Source of the DNA: Crocinitomicaceae bacterium
GTDB lineage: Bacteria > Bacteroidota > Bacteroidia > Flavobacteriales_D > Crocinitomicaceae
Reading direction: 5' to 3'
Length of the DNA: 64,000 nucleotides
Assembly (NCBI GenBank): GCA_024639405.1
Contig: JAHEIL010000047.1
Coordinates: 21,168-85,167 of the forward strand
Below are positions 15,901 through 25,225 of the stretch, in pieces; the first letter of the stretch is position 1; the number at the start of each line of letters is the position of its first letter. The translations under genes and the position numbers were made by a program. Under the pieces are notes generated by a model that saw nothing but the letters and a program-made list of their open reading frames with translations, was not told where the DNA came from and did not search any database.

Positions 15901-18365
15901 TGCTTGTTTTGAGTGGTAAACAATTCTTGTTTAACCGCTATATTGGCTTTGCTTTGTTGAATTTTTTCAAGGGCTTGTTGATGCGACTTTTGTTCATTTT
16001 CAAATTTTTGAACCAATGTCGTTGAAACGGAAGGTAAGGGATTTTTTTGAACCGTTAAAGCGATGAAATCTTGTAAGGTAGATGAGTTATTTGTTGCTAC
16101 TTGTTGTTGAGAATCAGCTAATAACTCTTTCACAGAACTTAAAACCGGTATTTCAGTTGTTAAAACCGCCTTTAAAGCAGTGTTTTTAGTTTGAATTTCA
16201 TTGATTTTATCTTGAAGTAAGGTTATTTTTTTGGTAACAACAGATTGCTCTTCTTGGTACGTTTTCAAGGTAGATACAGCGCTATTTTTTTGTTCTTCTA
16301 ACGCACTTTTCTTTTTATCAGAAGCTTGCTCAAGTTGTTCATCGAGTTGCACGATAGTATTTTGAAGCGTACTAATTTCCTTTGCATTAGATAGCAATGA
16401 AGCTTTTAACTTTTGTTGTTTTTCCGACAATGAATCTTGTAAAGCAATGATATTCTCAGTTGGTGTTTGTAGCTTACGCGATTGAAAATTTTCTAAGGCT
16501 GCACGTTCTGTAGGTGATAAATTTGAAGGTGTTTTTGCTGCAACAGCAGTAGAAAGTTTTTCGATAATTGGTGTAATTTGTAAATGGTCAACAGCTGATA
16601 ATTGTTGTTTTACAGGTGTCAAACTTTGTTGTTTGAGTGTTAAAAGTGCTTCTTTTTGTTCTTCTACTTTTTTCAGATCGTTAACCAATTGATTGGCATC
16701 TTGCAAGATAGCTTGTTTTTTATCTTGAACTTTTTCATTGTTGTATGCAACGATTAAAGTTTTTAAGTTTTGATTCAATTCTATTAAGCGCTTATTTTTT
16801 AAATAGATAGCATAATCAAAGGCCTTTTCAGTTGTAGCAACTTCCGCATTTACAGCTGATAAAATTTCAGTTTTTAGCCCTATTTTTTTGTGCAATTCTA
16901 CTTCTTGCTGAAGGACTTTTACAGCTAATTCTGGCTGGTTTTCCGTATTAACTTTTTCACCTGTCATAGGAGAAGTTGAACGTTCCAAGGTTGCTTTTTG
17001 ACGAATCAATTCTGCTAAAATTTCAGGACTATTCTGGGCAGTAATGGTGTCACTATTAAACAACGACAAGCGATCTTCTCCCTCAACACGTTCATGAACG
17101 ATTTGTTGCGCTAATGGCAAACGATTGCTACTCAAAGGGATTTCTACCGTTAATGGAATAATTGACGATTTTGATGCTAATTTACATGAAAATGTGTATG
17201 TCCCAGGTTCAGGGAATAAAAAGTAATACCCTTTATTTTCGTTGGTAGAAAAGTTCCCAATAGTTTGACCTGTTTTTTGTTGAATGACCGTAATTGCAAT
17301 TCCATTTTCAAGCGTTGAGACAAAATCGCCTTTTACCAAGCGATCATTTTGTATAAAACGTTCATTTTTTATGGTATATAAATTAATTTTTCCAGCTTCA
17401 CAATTACGTGTAGAGGCAAAAAAGGCAAGTTGGTCCAACGAATCAGAAATGTATAATAAATCATCATCTGAAGACGAAATAGCAAAATCTATTGCCTTTG
17501 GTTTTGAAAACTGGTCATCATTGAGTTGTTTCGCTTTAAAAATATCATATCCACCTATCGATTCATAACTGTTGGAAGAAAAGAATAAATCACGAGTTTT
17601 TTCATTGAAAAAAGGATAATTTTCATCAAATGATGTATTGATTGTTGCACTCAATTTAATAGGCTCTGACCATCCCCCATTTTTTACTTTTGTTCGTTTA
17701 TAAATATCTAAACCAGTCGTCGCATCTTCGCCATAACTTGCATAATAAATCGCATTAGATCCCGAACCAAAATAAACTAAGGGAAGATGGTTTTTCTTTT
17801 TATCCAATTTTGTTTGAAATTCAGCTACTACAATTAATTCACCACCTAATTGATTTAACTTATACGAACGATAAAATTCTTCTGAAGAAATTTCTTGTTT
17901 ATCGATGACTTCAAAATCTGAGAACTGTGTTAATTTATTTTTTCCATTCTGACACATGTTCGTGTAGCGCTCAGCAGCATATTTTAATTTAGAGTTTGGT
18001 GCTAAAGCAATAAATTTTGTATACGATTTAATGGCTTCTTTGAACAAATAATTTAAGTGATATGCCCTTCCTAAATAGAAATATGCTTCTGGTTGAATTT
18101 CAGTATTCTTGACAGCATATTGCAAATAATTTAACGCTTTCTGTTTGTCATTGGATTGAAACAACAAACACGTACCGTACTTAAAATTGTATTCCTGATT
18201 TTTAGGTTCAATGGCTAATAAGCGAGAGAAAAGTGGTGTAGCTTCTACAAACTGTTCTTGTTCAAATAATTTATTAGCATCACTTTTTAACTCTTTTGCA
18301 GTTTGACCAACACCAAAAAAGGGAGTGAAAAATAAGAGTGCTATGAAAAACGCTTGAAGTCTCAA
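12897..18365 (-). CDS. Very large TPR / PD40 / coiled-coil / double-SPOR exported protein
   Basis: 1822 residues, function unknown. Residues 1-20 form a signal peptide. Residues 22-150 hold TPR-like helices (AYFYLGRAYHLNYLFKEA). Residues 190-340 resemble WD40-like PD40 strands (DIFKAKQ, FFSSNSYESIGGYDIF). Residues 350-440 look like a carboxypeptidase-regulatory/Ig-like segment. About 440-1390 is extraordinarily Gln/Glu/Lys/Leu-rich helical coiled coil. Two SPOR-type domains follow at about 1400-1495 (LLYRVQIGAF) and 1550-1640 (LLFSVQIGAF), then a C-terminal beta-rich domain. TPR-PD40 architecture is shared with envelope proteins such as PorE/OmpA-family members, but no OmpA domain is seen. 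SPOR domains usually bind denuded peptidoglycan, so a periplasmic cell-wall role is inferred. It is fifth in distance from tpiA and overlaps clpS. Confidence 0.85.
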   Translation of the reverse strand: MRLQAFFIALLFFTPFFGVGQTAKELKSDANKLFEQEQFVEATPLFSRLLAIEPKNQEYNFKYGTCLLFQSNDKQKALNYLQYAVKNTEIQPEAYFYLGRAYHLNYLFKEAIKSYTKFIALAPNSKLKYAAERYTNMCQNGKNKLTQFSDFEVIDKQEISSEEFYRSYKLNQLGGELIVVAEFQTKLDKKKNHLPLVYFGSGSNAIYYASYGEDATTGLDIYKRTKVKNGGWSEPIKLSATINTSFDENYPFFNEKTRDLFFSSNSYESIGGYDIFKAKQLNDDQFSKPKAIDFAISSSDDDLLYISDSLDQLAFFASTRNCEAGKINLYTIKNERFIQNDRLVKGDFVSTLENGIAITVIQQKTGQTIGNFSTNENKGYYFLFPEPGTYTFSCKLASKSSIIPLTVEIPLSSNRLPLAQQIVHERVEGEDRLSLFNSDTITAQNSPEILAELIRQKATLERSTSPMTGEKVNTENQPELAVKVLQQEVELHKKIGLKTEILSAVNAEVATTEKAFDYAIYLKNKRLIELNQNLKTLIVAYNNEKVQDKKQAILQDANQLVNDLKKVEEQKEALLTLKQQSLTPVKQQLSAVDHLQITPIIEKLSTAVAAKTPSNLSPTERAALENFQSRKLQTPTENIIALQDSLSEKQQKLKASLLSNAKEISTLQNTIVQLDEQLEQASDKKKSALEEQKNSAVSTLKTYQEEQSVVTKKITLLQDKINEIQTKNTALKAVLTTEIPVLSSVKELLADSQQQVATNNSSTLQDFIALTVQKNPLPSVSTTLVQKFENEQKSHQQALEKIQQSKANIAVKQELFTTQNKQFIARLDELDSQLEEQTLPNLSTKEQETLGQLAQRIQQVKEATVATIADNSKDSDASKLENSPLTSANQQNKVPIEERLKSLHLKSTNKLKAIEANATLEAAEKMQLIEQENRSMQVQEDSIASQLEQLKSTEPTKDFSKEYIELAELKKERAKNVQSVIHRIEQAANLTIQPQENSADSISNALTSNVSKTDSIARSSIENTRSSSDVINEFQHSLNQLQANFEQQTARIQATTPEEKIKIIQEQAIAWRSQLEVKKETLASSSLSLAEKATVNQLIDSTIASIDQQLVQRSEEYKVQLTNLSEGQLQQNQSAYLRKIGVMNPVMTILSGKSTLQKEAQLIELEQAKTLLQAAHTNEVVLQQKNPTDIQGISNQFYNEQLLNSIEETQQNLENEIKLSEIEAKEHALQLAKSVDQETQGKEAPEPAQKLLNPKKNNESIAEKNDLLPSMSSLEAESDFVFKLRSSFKSKEILTFNALQDQALLQLKLAEWKRYNNYLTNQLKEVERSTTSKSDVELEKKWIAAEIDQVQQNTAELTRLIASKTKTNAISSKQTLPENSVLQFSSADTTGRPLTFIPMDVTLPNGLLYRVQIGAFTKPMLAGNHPSIEPISGERMRNGWYRYLSGYFGTLDQAITAQTYIRQNGFADAYLVAYCDGQKISLQQASEYIYNGNCKPYNGSTEVLANQNVSIKELGTSSTAKTPKTISIAGSDAPVYYKGVNSVAATPLETISGLLFSVQIGAFSVPATAEITKDLSPLYTFLLPNKHIRYSVGKFDRLSDALEQKKKVIEKGFKDAFIVIYYNGERITLQAAQQLIQSKGNAVFANPVAFQAENIPEATPAISTAFVPDVLPVEPATIEKIVHYQFVSKKSFSAFPSEVLNRYNSKGTFYYDPSDGKVKSAIVPTKEALPRVFSFKNDVDTLEIISNKNEVTTEINVNFVNQTIAGDVADWLQRLPYSMHFTNDESGCLLKIVGVKQEELEAIEKQLNRFELNFTLQKNDID

Positions 18366-18410
18366 TTAGTAAACAGATTTATTCGTATTGGATTGCTTAC
18401 AATTATACGA

Positions 18411-19025
18411 TTATTTTTTGAAAACACGCATTTTGCTCTCTTCCCCTTTTAACAACCGCTGAATATTCTTGCGATGTGCCAAAATAACTAAAAAGGCTAA
18501 CACGTGGGAAAAAACTACCAACCAAAACGATTGTGTATGAAAAACTAAAACGATGGAAAGTGGAAAAGTCAAGGCACCCAACATTGCGCCCAATGAAACA
18601 AAATGCGTAGAAAGAAAAACGATTAAAAATACAGCCATACAAATCAAGGCAGCCGACGGATGTAAACCAATGATAACTCCCAAGGATGTTGCTACTCCTT
18701 TTCCGCCTTTAAAATTTGCAAAACAAGGAAAAACGTGTCCAACAACGGCAACAATCGATGTGATAATTTGAAGGTTAACGACTTGATCAGTAGTTCCAGA
18801 ATAAAAATAAAAAGGCAATAAAGAAGCGATAGCTCCTTTTATAATATCAATAATTAAAACGATAATTCCTGGTTTTTTTCCTAACACACGAAACGTATTG
18901 GTTGCACCAGCATTTTTACTTCCGTGTTCTCTCACATCAATGTTGTACCATGATTTACCCACCCAAACAGCAGTAGGAATAGAACCTAATAAATATGCAA
19001 TTAATATAAATAATAGTGTATTCAT
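18411..19025 (-). CDS. plsY: Acyl-phosphate:glycerol-3-phosphate acyltransferase PlsY
   Basis: 204-residue multi-spanning membrane protein, usual PlsY length. It acylates glycerol-3-phosphate from acyl-phosphate, the first committed step of phospholipid synthesis. Visible family motifs: LGSIPTA at 13-19, HGSKNAGATN at 34-43 (the conserved GSxNxGATN loop), GHVFP at 96-100 and FKGGKGVAT at 105-113, the phosphate-binding loop. About five hydrophobic segments. It starts 3 nt after the 1534-aa gene ends, and the next gene follows after 45 nt, so it is internal to the long minus-strand cluster. Confidence 0.95.
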   Translation of the reverse strand: MNTLLFILIAYLLGSIPTAVWVGKSWYNIDVREHGSKNAGATNTFRVLGKKPGIIVLIIDIIKGAIASLLPFYFYSGTTDQVVNLQIITSIVAVVGHVFPCFANFKGGKGVATSLGVIIGLHPSAALICMAVFLIVFLSTHFVSLGAMLGALTFPLSIVLVFHTQSFWLVVFSHVLAFLVILAHRKNIQRLLKGEESKMRVFKK

Positions 19026-19028
19026 AAT

Positions 19029-22000
19029 TTATAGTTCAAATAGTCTTAAAAATTTACTCAAATAAATTTGTTGTGTAGTTGTGTCAAATTTAAAGTTTTT
19101 ATGTTGTTTTTTATCCGATTTAAGTGAACGAATGTCATTCATCAAATCAACATCACCAGAAATCACCCTTAAAAAGCCATCTTTTTTCTCAAATTCATAA
19201 TCAAAATAATAATCGTTTCCAGCAGGTAAATTGAACTGCATACCAAAACGATCTGCACCATTTTCACTATAAATTTGCTGCAAAAATAACCTAAATGGTA
19301 CATTTTTTAAAATTGGAGTTCCATAGAAATTCACAATCGAAGCTGAAGAAACATTAGTTTTCAACCCTTTCTCTTGGGCGTCAAGTTTATCAAAACTTTG
19401 CATTTTTATTCCTGTAATAACAATACCATCTTCAAGGTTATTAGGAATTTTTTTCACCTCTCCTTTCAAGGTGTAATCAGATTTGAATTTATCAGTTGTT
19501 TTTTGATCGGTCCAAGTCAACAAAGCTTGTTCTAAATTTGAATTTTTCAATTCAAACAATTTCAACCCATCGATGTTATTGATTTTCTTCGCCATTGCTT
19601 CAAATTGATTTTGCATGAGTGGAATTTGAAACTTAGCAGTCATATTCACTGCTGTTTCTCCACTTTCTTGGTCATATGTAACCCCTCCTACTGCATCAAT
19701 TTTAACTGCGCCATAATCAAATCCAAGTTGAATCGTTCCATTTCCTGCCATCGAACATGTTTTTGTATTCAAGGCTAAATAATTACCTACTTCACCTTGA
19801 TTTTTTAGCTTTTCTTTAGAGCCAATTTGAAATTCTTCTGACTTTTTATTGTATTGAAGAAATCCATAAGACGTAAAGAAAATTGGATCTGTTTTGTCTT
19901 CAATTTTTGATAAAAACGTAGGATACAATGCAATGCTATCAGTATTCGGAGAATTTCGCCATACAATTCCTGCTGAAAGTGGCTCTTTTTCTAAATTTTT
20001 CATTTCAGTAGAAACAGGGATTTGAATATTTTGTGGATCAATTGGAGCGCTAAAACTCATCCAATTTCGATCAAACTTAGAACACGTATGATTGATTCTA
20101 GTAGCACCATCAAACAAAATAAATTTATTTCCCGCTTGAATGGTTAAGTTTCCATAAAAATCAAACTGTTTACTTAATTGAAATGCAGTGTCTTTTGCAA
20201 TAACTCCTTTTGCAACTGTTTGAAACGAGGTATCGACATAAATCGTTTTCATATCTATTTGTGTCAACAAACTATCTGCATTGTAATAATTGTACTTCCC
20301 TTTAGCTTCGTATGATTTACGGGTTAAAATTGTTGCTTCTACAGAATTGAAAGAATGGTATTTTGTTATTGAATTGGCAATAATTTTAGCATTTACAAAC
20401 GGATCGATTTTAGCTTTTAAACGAATTAACAATTTGGAACTATCTGGATAAATTCGTGCATCCGCCACAGGAACATAATTAACACCTGAACAATATATTA
20501 TTTTTTGAGAAATATCAAACTTTGCTTTTTGTGCTTTGAAATTCAAAGAGTCTTGTTTCGGATTTGTTGAAAAGAAATTTGGTCCATCGATGTCTAATTC
20601 CCTCGATTGATTGGTTGAACCAGCTTCCATGTCAACAAAAATGGATTCCATTTTCCAAATAAATTTATCCATGTTACAGGCAAATTGATTATCTGGAAAA
20701 TGAACACGTGTAGCACCACTGTTGGAATAAAATTCTCCCACTCGGTCTTTAAATGAAATTTTAGACTTTACATTATCTGCTTCAAAAGCAACAGGATTTT
20801 GATTTATAACAATGGAATCATTTCGAAGTATAAAACTTGATGTATCTGCTAAAATATTCCAACGTTTGAATACGAAATTGGATGAATGACTTGCTGCTTT
20901 TTTATAGTTAATAGAACCTGTTGCTGTAACACCCAATTTACTTATAACAGCTGTACCTTTTAAATTTGCTTCATTGTTAAAGATGCTAATTCCACTTTTG
21001 GGATGCGAACGCACATACATTTTTGCTTCTTTCGGCAAAAAAGATATAAAGGCTAAATCAGCATTCATATCAGGGTATTCAATTCCTGACTCAACAGGTT
21101 TATTGGTAAACTTCGCCATTCCAATTGTCGAATCTGGCAAGAAACTTAACAGCTTAGATTCTGCATTTGCAGTAATAAAATCTATATTTCCAGCTCCTTG
21201 TAATCCATTATTAGACAACACTATTTTATTCGAATAAGCTGCACTAGTTGCATAAAAACTAAAGCCTTCTTTCGGTGCTTTCATTGAAAAACCTAACGAA
21301 TAGTCTGGCATTATTTTCAACGCTTGCTTAATTGTTGGGAAAATTCCAGCTGAAGATAATTCGCCATTTAATTCAAACGAATTTTCTTTAAAATTGGATA
21401 AACTATCTAACACAAATGGTGCAATCGTGTAATAAAAACGAGTACTATCATATGCACCCTTGAAGATTTCCCTTGAATTGTAATAAACATTTGTTTTGTT
21501 TCCAACAATTAATTTAGGAAAACCTGAAATTTTGGGATCATTCCCAGCCTTGTTAATGGTAGAATCAATTAATATCTCTCCAATAATTCCTTGAATAGCA
21601 CTTTGTAAAGCAATTGATTTAGAACCATCTTTTTCTGTTAATGGTTTCACTTTGAAAAAGGCCGAACCTGTTTTGTCTAAGTTAATTTTGAATTTTTCGT
21701 AGTTAAAACTTCCATTCAAAACTTTCACTTCCAATTTACCAACGTTTACCCAACCCGTAAAATCAACAGATCGATTGCGTTTCATAGTAATTTCACTGTT
21801 ATCTGGAACAATGAATGCTTGTTGTTTTTCAGCAATATTGAACTCATCAACCGAAATCACCTTTAAATCAAAGTTCTTCAAACTAATTTTCGCGAAATAT
21901 GGTGCTGCTTTACGAACGCTATTTTGTTGTTGGTACAATTTTTTCAAACGTCCTAAATTTGGATCTTTTCGCAGTTCATCTTCCGTATAATTTTGAATTG

Positions 22001-23633
22001 CTATCGGGCGTAAATCAGCAATAAATCGAATGTTATCATAATCAGTTTTGGCCATTTTGGCCATTACAAAATTTTCTAGTTTAGAATTGATTTTCACGCG
22101 CTTTGCAACCAAATCGTATTGAATAAATCCAGCATTTGATAATTCCAATAAGATAGGTTTAGCTTGATCAATAATTAATTTTAATGCCGAAGCAGCTGTA
22201 CCTTCATCAAACTCATACACATCGTTTTTGTAGGAATATTGATACAAGTCGTTGATAGAATTACCTCCTTGCAAACCTTGAAATTTATTGTAGAGTTGGT
22301 TGTCAAAAAATGCTTTCGATTCAAAAACTGCACTTCTTTTTTCTTGGGAAGTTCCAACATCATATGTAAAACTAAGCGACAATGAATCTAATTGCCAAAC
22401 AATTTTTGGAGCGTATACATCGATTTGATGGTATGAATCTTGAAAAGGAGCTTGTCCTAAACCACTAGCTGAGCGAGCAAATTCTATTTTCTTTGCTGGA
22501 ATATCGTAGAAAAATGAAACACTAGGATGGTAAATTGAATCTGTAGCACCTAAATAAATCGTACTTGCAGATTGGTACATGCGCAGTGATTGTTGATTCA
22601 CAATAACCTCTTGACCAAATTGACGAATAAAAGGTTTCTCGTTTTTGTAGAATGTTATTGCTGCTGGAATTTTAACAGTTCCTTTTCCAACAAAATTAGC
22701 GCCTTCCAATGAAAATCCACCTTTATAATCGATGGATGGAACAAGTTTATTAATTTCTAATAACTTATTGGAAGAAGCGAATTGTGGGTAAACACGGTCA
22801 ATTTCACGGTTGATAGTGATTGCTTTATCTGTTAAGTTCCCTAAAATTGGTTGTTTAAAATAGGTACTCGTCAATAAAACAGAATCAACGTTAATATATG
22901 AAACTTTACAATTGACTTCATATTTTCCTAAAACAGCAAATGTTGTTTGCGCAGACAAGCCAACTTTTTCCCACGTTACTTTTCCGTTATTTCCAGTCCA
23001 TTTTTTTGTCAAAGGGTCAAATTCTCCAGAAGTTTTATAAACCACCAAACTGTCTAAAAAATCAGGATCATTTTTAGCTGACTTTCGGTTGTTTTCTATT
23101 TTACAAGCTAAATTACCACCTTCAAAACGAAAAATTGGCTTATCGCTGTAATCAAATGAAAAGCTTCCTCCTTCATAAAACCAAGTAAAATTCGATGCGA
23201 CAGCAATTTTTCTAGCTGAAAAAAAGCTTGCAGACAAGTCTATGAAATCTTCAAATTTTTTGGCGTTTTTTGATTGTAATAATTTGTCTATCGTGCTGTG
23301 CCAAGCATTAAAACTAGCCGTTGATTGTTTCGTTTGTACCAACGCAACGACAGAATAAACATAATTGTAAATTTCAGGATAGGGTTTCATTTTTTTCTCC
23401 ACCAATTGGTTAGAAACAGCTACCATTTTTGAAAAATAAGCAGCCGTAAAAGCTGGATTTTCAATTAATTCTTTTGCAACTACTTTTTTACTAAATTCTT
23501 GGAAATCTCCTTTGCCATATTCGGATAATAATTGATGAAATTCCTTAGCGAATTTTTCACGGTTTTCAGAAAATGTTTGACCCAACAATTGCGTCGAAAC
23601 AAAAAGAATACAAAAAATTAAAATGCGTTGCAT
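19029..23633 (-). CDS. Large exported protein of unknown function (1534 aa)
   Basis: I do not recognise the family. Residues 1-18 are a signal peptide (ILIFCILFVSTQLLGQ). The N-terminal ~140 residues look helical (FHQLLSEYGKGDFQEF, AAYFSKMVAV). From about residue 150 the protein becomes strand-rich, with many short repeats of the style F-x-G-x-G-N and Y-x-x-A-x-x-I, and few cysteines. Recurrent phrases about KxRIYPDSSKL, DGATRIN and FDISQKIIYCSGVNYVP suggest stacked beta-solenoid or lipid-transport-like (AsmA/LptD-like) blades, but that is only an impression. It sits between prmA (9-nt gap) and plsY (3-nt gap), so it is firmly in a housekeeping operon. Length and intactness argue for real selection. 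An envelope structural role is inferred. Confidence 0.8.
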   Translation of the reverse strand: MQRILIFCILFVSTQLLGQTFSENREKFAKEFHQLLSEYGKGDFQEFSKKVVAKELIENPAFTAAYFSKMVAVSNQLVEKKMKPYPEIYNYVYSVVALVQTKQSTASFNAWHSTIDKLLQSKNAKKFEDFIDLSASFFSARKIAVASNFTWFYEGGSFSFDYSDKPIFRFEGGNLACKIENNRKSAKNDPDFLDSLVVYKTSGEFDPLTKKWTGNNGKVTWEKVGLSAQTTFAVLGKYEVNCKVSYINVDSVLLTSTYFKQPILGNLTDKAITINREIDRVYPQFASSNKLLEINKLVPSIDYKGGFSLEGANFVGKGTVKIPAAITFYKNEKPFIRQFGQEVIVNQQSLRMYQSASTIYLGATDSIYHPSVSFFYDIPAKKIEFARSASGLGQAPFQDSYHQIDVYAPKIVWQLDSLSLSFTYDVGTSQEKRSAVFESKAFFDNQLYNKFQGLQGGNSINDLYQYSYKNDVYEFDEGTAASALKLIIDQAKPILLELSNAGFIQYDLVAKRVKINSKLENFVMAKMAKTDYDNIRFIADLRPIAIQNYTEDELRKDPNLGRLKKLYQQQNSVRKAAPYFAKISLKNFDLKVISVDEFNIAEKQQAFIVPDNSEITMKRNRSVDFTGWVNVGKLEVKVLNGSFNYEKFKINLDKTGSAFFKVKPLTEKDGSKSIALQSAIQGIIGEILIDSTINKAGNDPKISGFPKLIVGNKTNVYYNSREIFKGAYDSTRFYYTIAPFVLDSLSNFKENSFELNGELSSAGIFPTIKQALKIMPDYSLGFSMKAPKEGFSFYATSAAYSNKIVLSNNGLQGAGNIDFITANAESKLLSFLPDSTIGMAKFTNKPVESGIEYPDMNADLAFISFLPKEAKMYVRSHPKSGISIFNNEANLKGTAVISKLGVTATGSINYKKAASHSSNFVFKRWNILADTSSFILRNDSIVINQNPVAFEADNVKSKISFKDRVGEFYSNSGATRVHFPDNQFACNMDKFIWKMESIFVDMEAGSTNQSRELDIDGPNFFSTNPKQDSLNFKAQKAKFDISQKIIYCSGVNYVPVADARIYPDSSKLLIRLKAKIDPFVNAKIIANSITKYHSFNSVEATILTRKSYEAKGKYNYYNADSLLTQIDMKTIYVDTSFQTVAKGVIAKDTAFQLSKQFDFYGNLTIQAGNKFILFDGATRINHTCSKFDRNWMSFSAPIDPQNIQIPVSTEMKNLEKEPLSAGIVWRNSPNTDSIALYPTFLSKIEDKTDPIFFTSYGFLQYNKKSEEFQIGSKEKLKNQGEVGNYLALNTKTCSMAGNGTIQLGFDYGAVKIDAVGGVTYDQESGETAVNMTAKFQIPLMQNQFEAMAKKINNIDGLKLFELKNSNLEQALLTWTDQKTTDKFKSDYTLKGEVKKIPNNLEDGIVITGIKMQSFDKLDAQEKGLKTNVSSASIVNFYGTPILKNVPFRLFLQQIYSENGADRFGMQFNLPAGNDYYFDYEFEKKDGFLRVISGDVDLMNDIRSLKSDKKQHKNFKFDTTTQQIYLSKFLRLFEL

Positions 23634-23642
23634 AAAAAAAAA

Positions 23643-24479
23643 TTAACGGTATAATTCAATTGCGGCCCAATTATCTTTGTTTAAAACACGTCGTTTTGTT
23701 AAACCATGTTGACTACAAAAATCAACCAATTCTTCAACATCTGAATCAAAAAATCCACTCAAAAACAAGGTTCCATTTTCAACCAAAAGTTGACGATATG
23801 TTGGAATATGTGCTTTTAATACATTTTTATTGATGTTTGCTAAAATCAAGTCAAACTGTTGCGCTTCTATCACATCAATATCTCCACAAGCAGCTGTAAT
23901 AGCATGACAATCATTGCGCTCTGCATTTTCGATTGTGTTTTCTACTGACCAATCTTCAATATCAACAGCTAAAATTTGTTCAGCACCTAATTTCTCAGCT
24001 ATGATGGCTAAAACTCCTGTTCCAGTTCCCATGTCTAACACTTTTTTTGGCATTTTCCCCAATTCAAAAAGTGCTTTTGACATCATCCAAGTTGTTTGAT
24101 GGTGCCCTGTTCCGAACGACATTTTAGGTAAAATCTCAACCAACATTCCAGTTCGATTGGTTTTTTCGTGAAAAGGTGCTAAAATCGTTAAGTAATCTTC
24201 TACTACTACTGGATGAAAATCAGCTTCCCATGTTTCATTCCAATTTTGTTGAGGAATTATTTTCGTTTCAAATGTAATTATTACATCCGATTGATCTTCA
24301 GAAAGAAATGTACCTTTCAAAGGCTCAAGCACATCAACTGCAGTTACTTGCGCATAAGCTAGAATGCCAGTTTCTGTTTCTACAAAACTTTCATAACCTT
24401 GGTCTGCCAATTGTACGAGTGCAATTTCAGCCCAAGGATCTTTGGGTTGAAAGTCGATTGTTAGTTCTAAATAATCCAT
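23643..24479 (-). CDS. prmA: Ribosomal protein L11 methyltransferase
   Basis: 278 residues. PrmA trimethylates lysines and the N-terminus of ribosomal protein L11. The N-terminal alpha/beta substrate-recognition domain (about 1-90) is followed by a class I Rossmann methyltransferase domain. That domain shows the SAM motif LDMGTGTGVLAIIAEKLGA (about 142-160), the acidic loop ILAVDIEDWSVENT and the catalytic-site motif DLILANINKNVL. The segment MSFGTGHHQTT before motif I is typical of PrmA. The ATG shares one base with the tpiA stop (TAATG), so the two are translationally coupled. Confidence 0.95.
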   Translation of the reverse strand: MDYLELTIDFQPKDPWAEIALVQLADQGYESFVETETGILAYAQVTAVDVLEPLKGTFLSEDQSDVIITFETKIIPQQNWNETWEADFHPVVVEDYLTILAPFHEKTNRTGMLVEILPKMSFGTGHHQTTWMMSKALFELGKMPKKVLDMGTGTGVLAIIAEKLGAEQILAVDIEDWSVENTIENAERNDCHAITAACGDIDVIEAQQFDLILANINKNVLKAHIPTYRQLLVENGTLFLSGFFDSDVEELVDFCSQHGLTKRRVLNKDNWAAIELYR

Positions 24480-25225
24480 TAAAATGCGTTTGCGATTGCG
24501 ATAAAAGAGGCAGCATCTAAAGCAGCTCCTCCGATGAGTCCACCATCAACATTTGGACAAGCAAATAATTCTGCAGCGTTTGTTGCATTGCAACTCCCCC
24601 CATAAAGTATGGAAACTGAATCTGCAATTACGGAAGATTGATAATGAGCTTCAATCGCAGCACGAATACCCTTGTGCATTGCTTCAGCCTCTTCAACTGT
24701 TGCAGTTTTTCCTGTTCCAATAGCCCAAATAGGTTCGTATGCGATTGTTACATCAACCATTTGTACTGGAGAAAGGTGAAATAAACTTTCAGTTAATTGT
24801 AGCGTTACAAATTCAAGTGCTGTTCCAGCTTCACGAATTGACAATGGCTCTCCACAACAAAAAATAATAGGCATTTTATGCGCAAATGCAGCATCCACTT
24901 TTTCTTTCAAAAATGAATTGGATTCTAAAAACAATTCTCTGCGTTCACTATGACCAATTAACACTATAGAAGCACCAACATCTTTTAGTTGGTTCAACGA
25001 TAGCTCACCTGTAAAAGCACCTTTTTCTGCTGGATGAAAATTTTGCGCACCAACCTTTAAAGAAGTATGTTTCAATGCTTGTAAGTAAATAGCAGGTGGA
25101 AAAACCATTAATTCAACAGCAGTATTATTCTGTTTTAGTTGTGCAATAGCTTCAACCAATGCAATGGCTTCTTGCGCAATTAAATTCATTTTCCAATTTC
25201 CTGCTACAATTTTTTTTCTACTCAT
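24479..25225 (-). CDS. tpiA: Triosephosphate isomerase
   Basis: 248 residues from the chosen ATG. It interconverts dihydroxyacetone phosphate and glyceraldehyde-3-phosphate in glycolysis and gluconeogenesis. Catalytic elements are all present: GNWKMN (Lys), IGHSERRE (His electrophile), AYEPIWAIGTG (Glu base and flexible loop), LYGGSCN and GGLIGGAAL for phosphate binding. An in-frame upstream ATG at 25252 would add nine unconserved residues inside the preceding gene. I prefer 25225 because its ATGA overlaps the upstream stop by exactly 4 nt and the protein then begins MSRKKIVAGNWKMN as in other TpiA proteins. Confidence 0.96.
   Translation of the reverse strand: MSRKKIVAGNWKMNLIAQEAIALVEAIAQLKQNNTAVELMVFPPAIYLQALKHTSLKVGAQNFHPAEKGAFTGELSLNQLKDVGASIVLIGHSERRELFLESNSFLKEKVDAAFAHKMPIIFCCGEPLSIREAGTALEFVTLQLTESLFHLSPVQMVDVTIAYEPIWAIGTGKTATVEEAEAMHKGIRAAIEAHYQSSVIADSVSILYGGSCNATNAAELFACPNVDGGLIGGAALDAASFIAIANAF

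Noticed and set aside
18403..18642. Minus-strand 79-codon frame overlapping plsY
   Set aside because: Different frame over a well-supported plsY gene. Phe/Ser-rich composition is typical of an out-of-frame reading of membrane helices.
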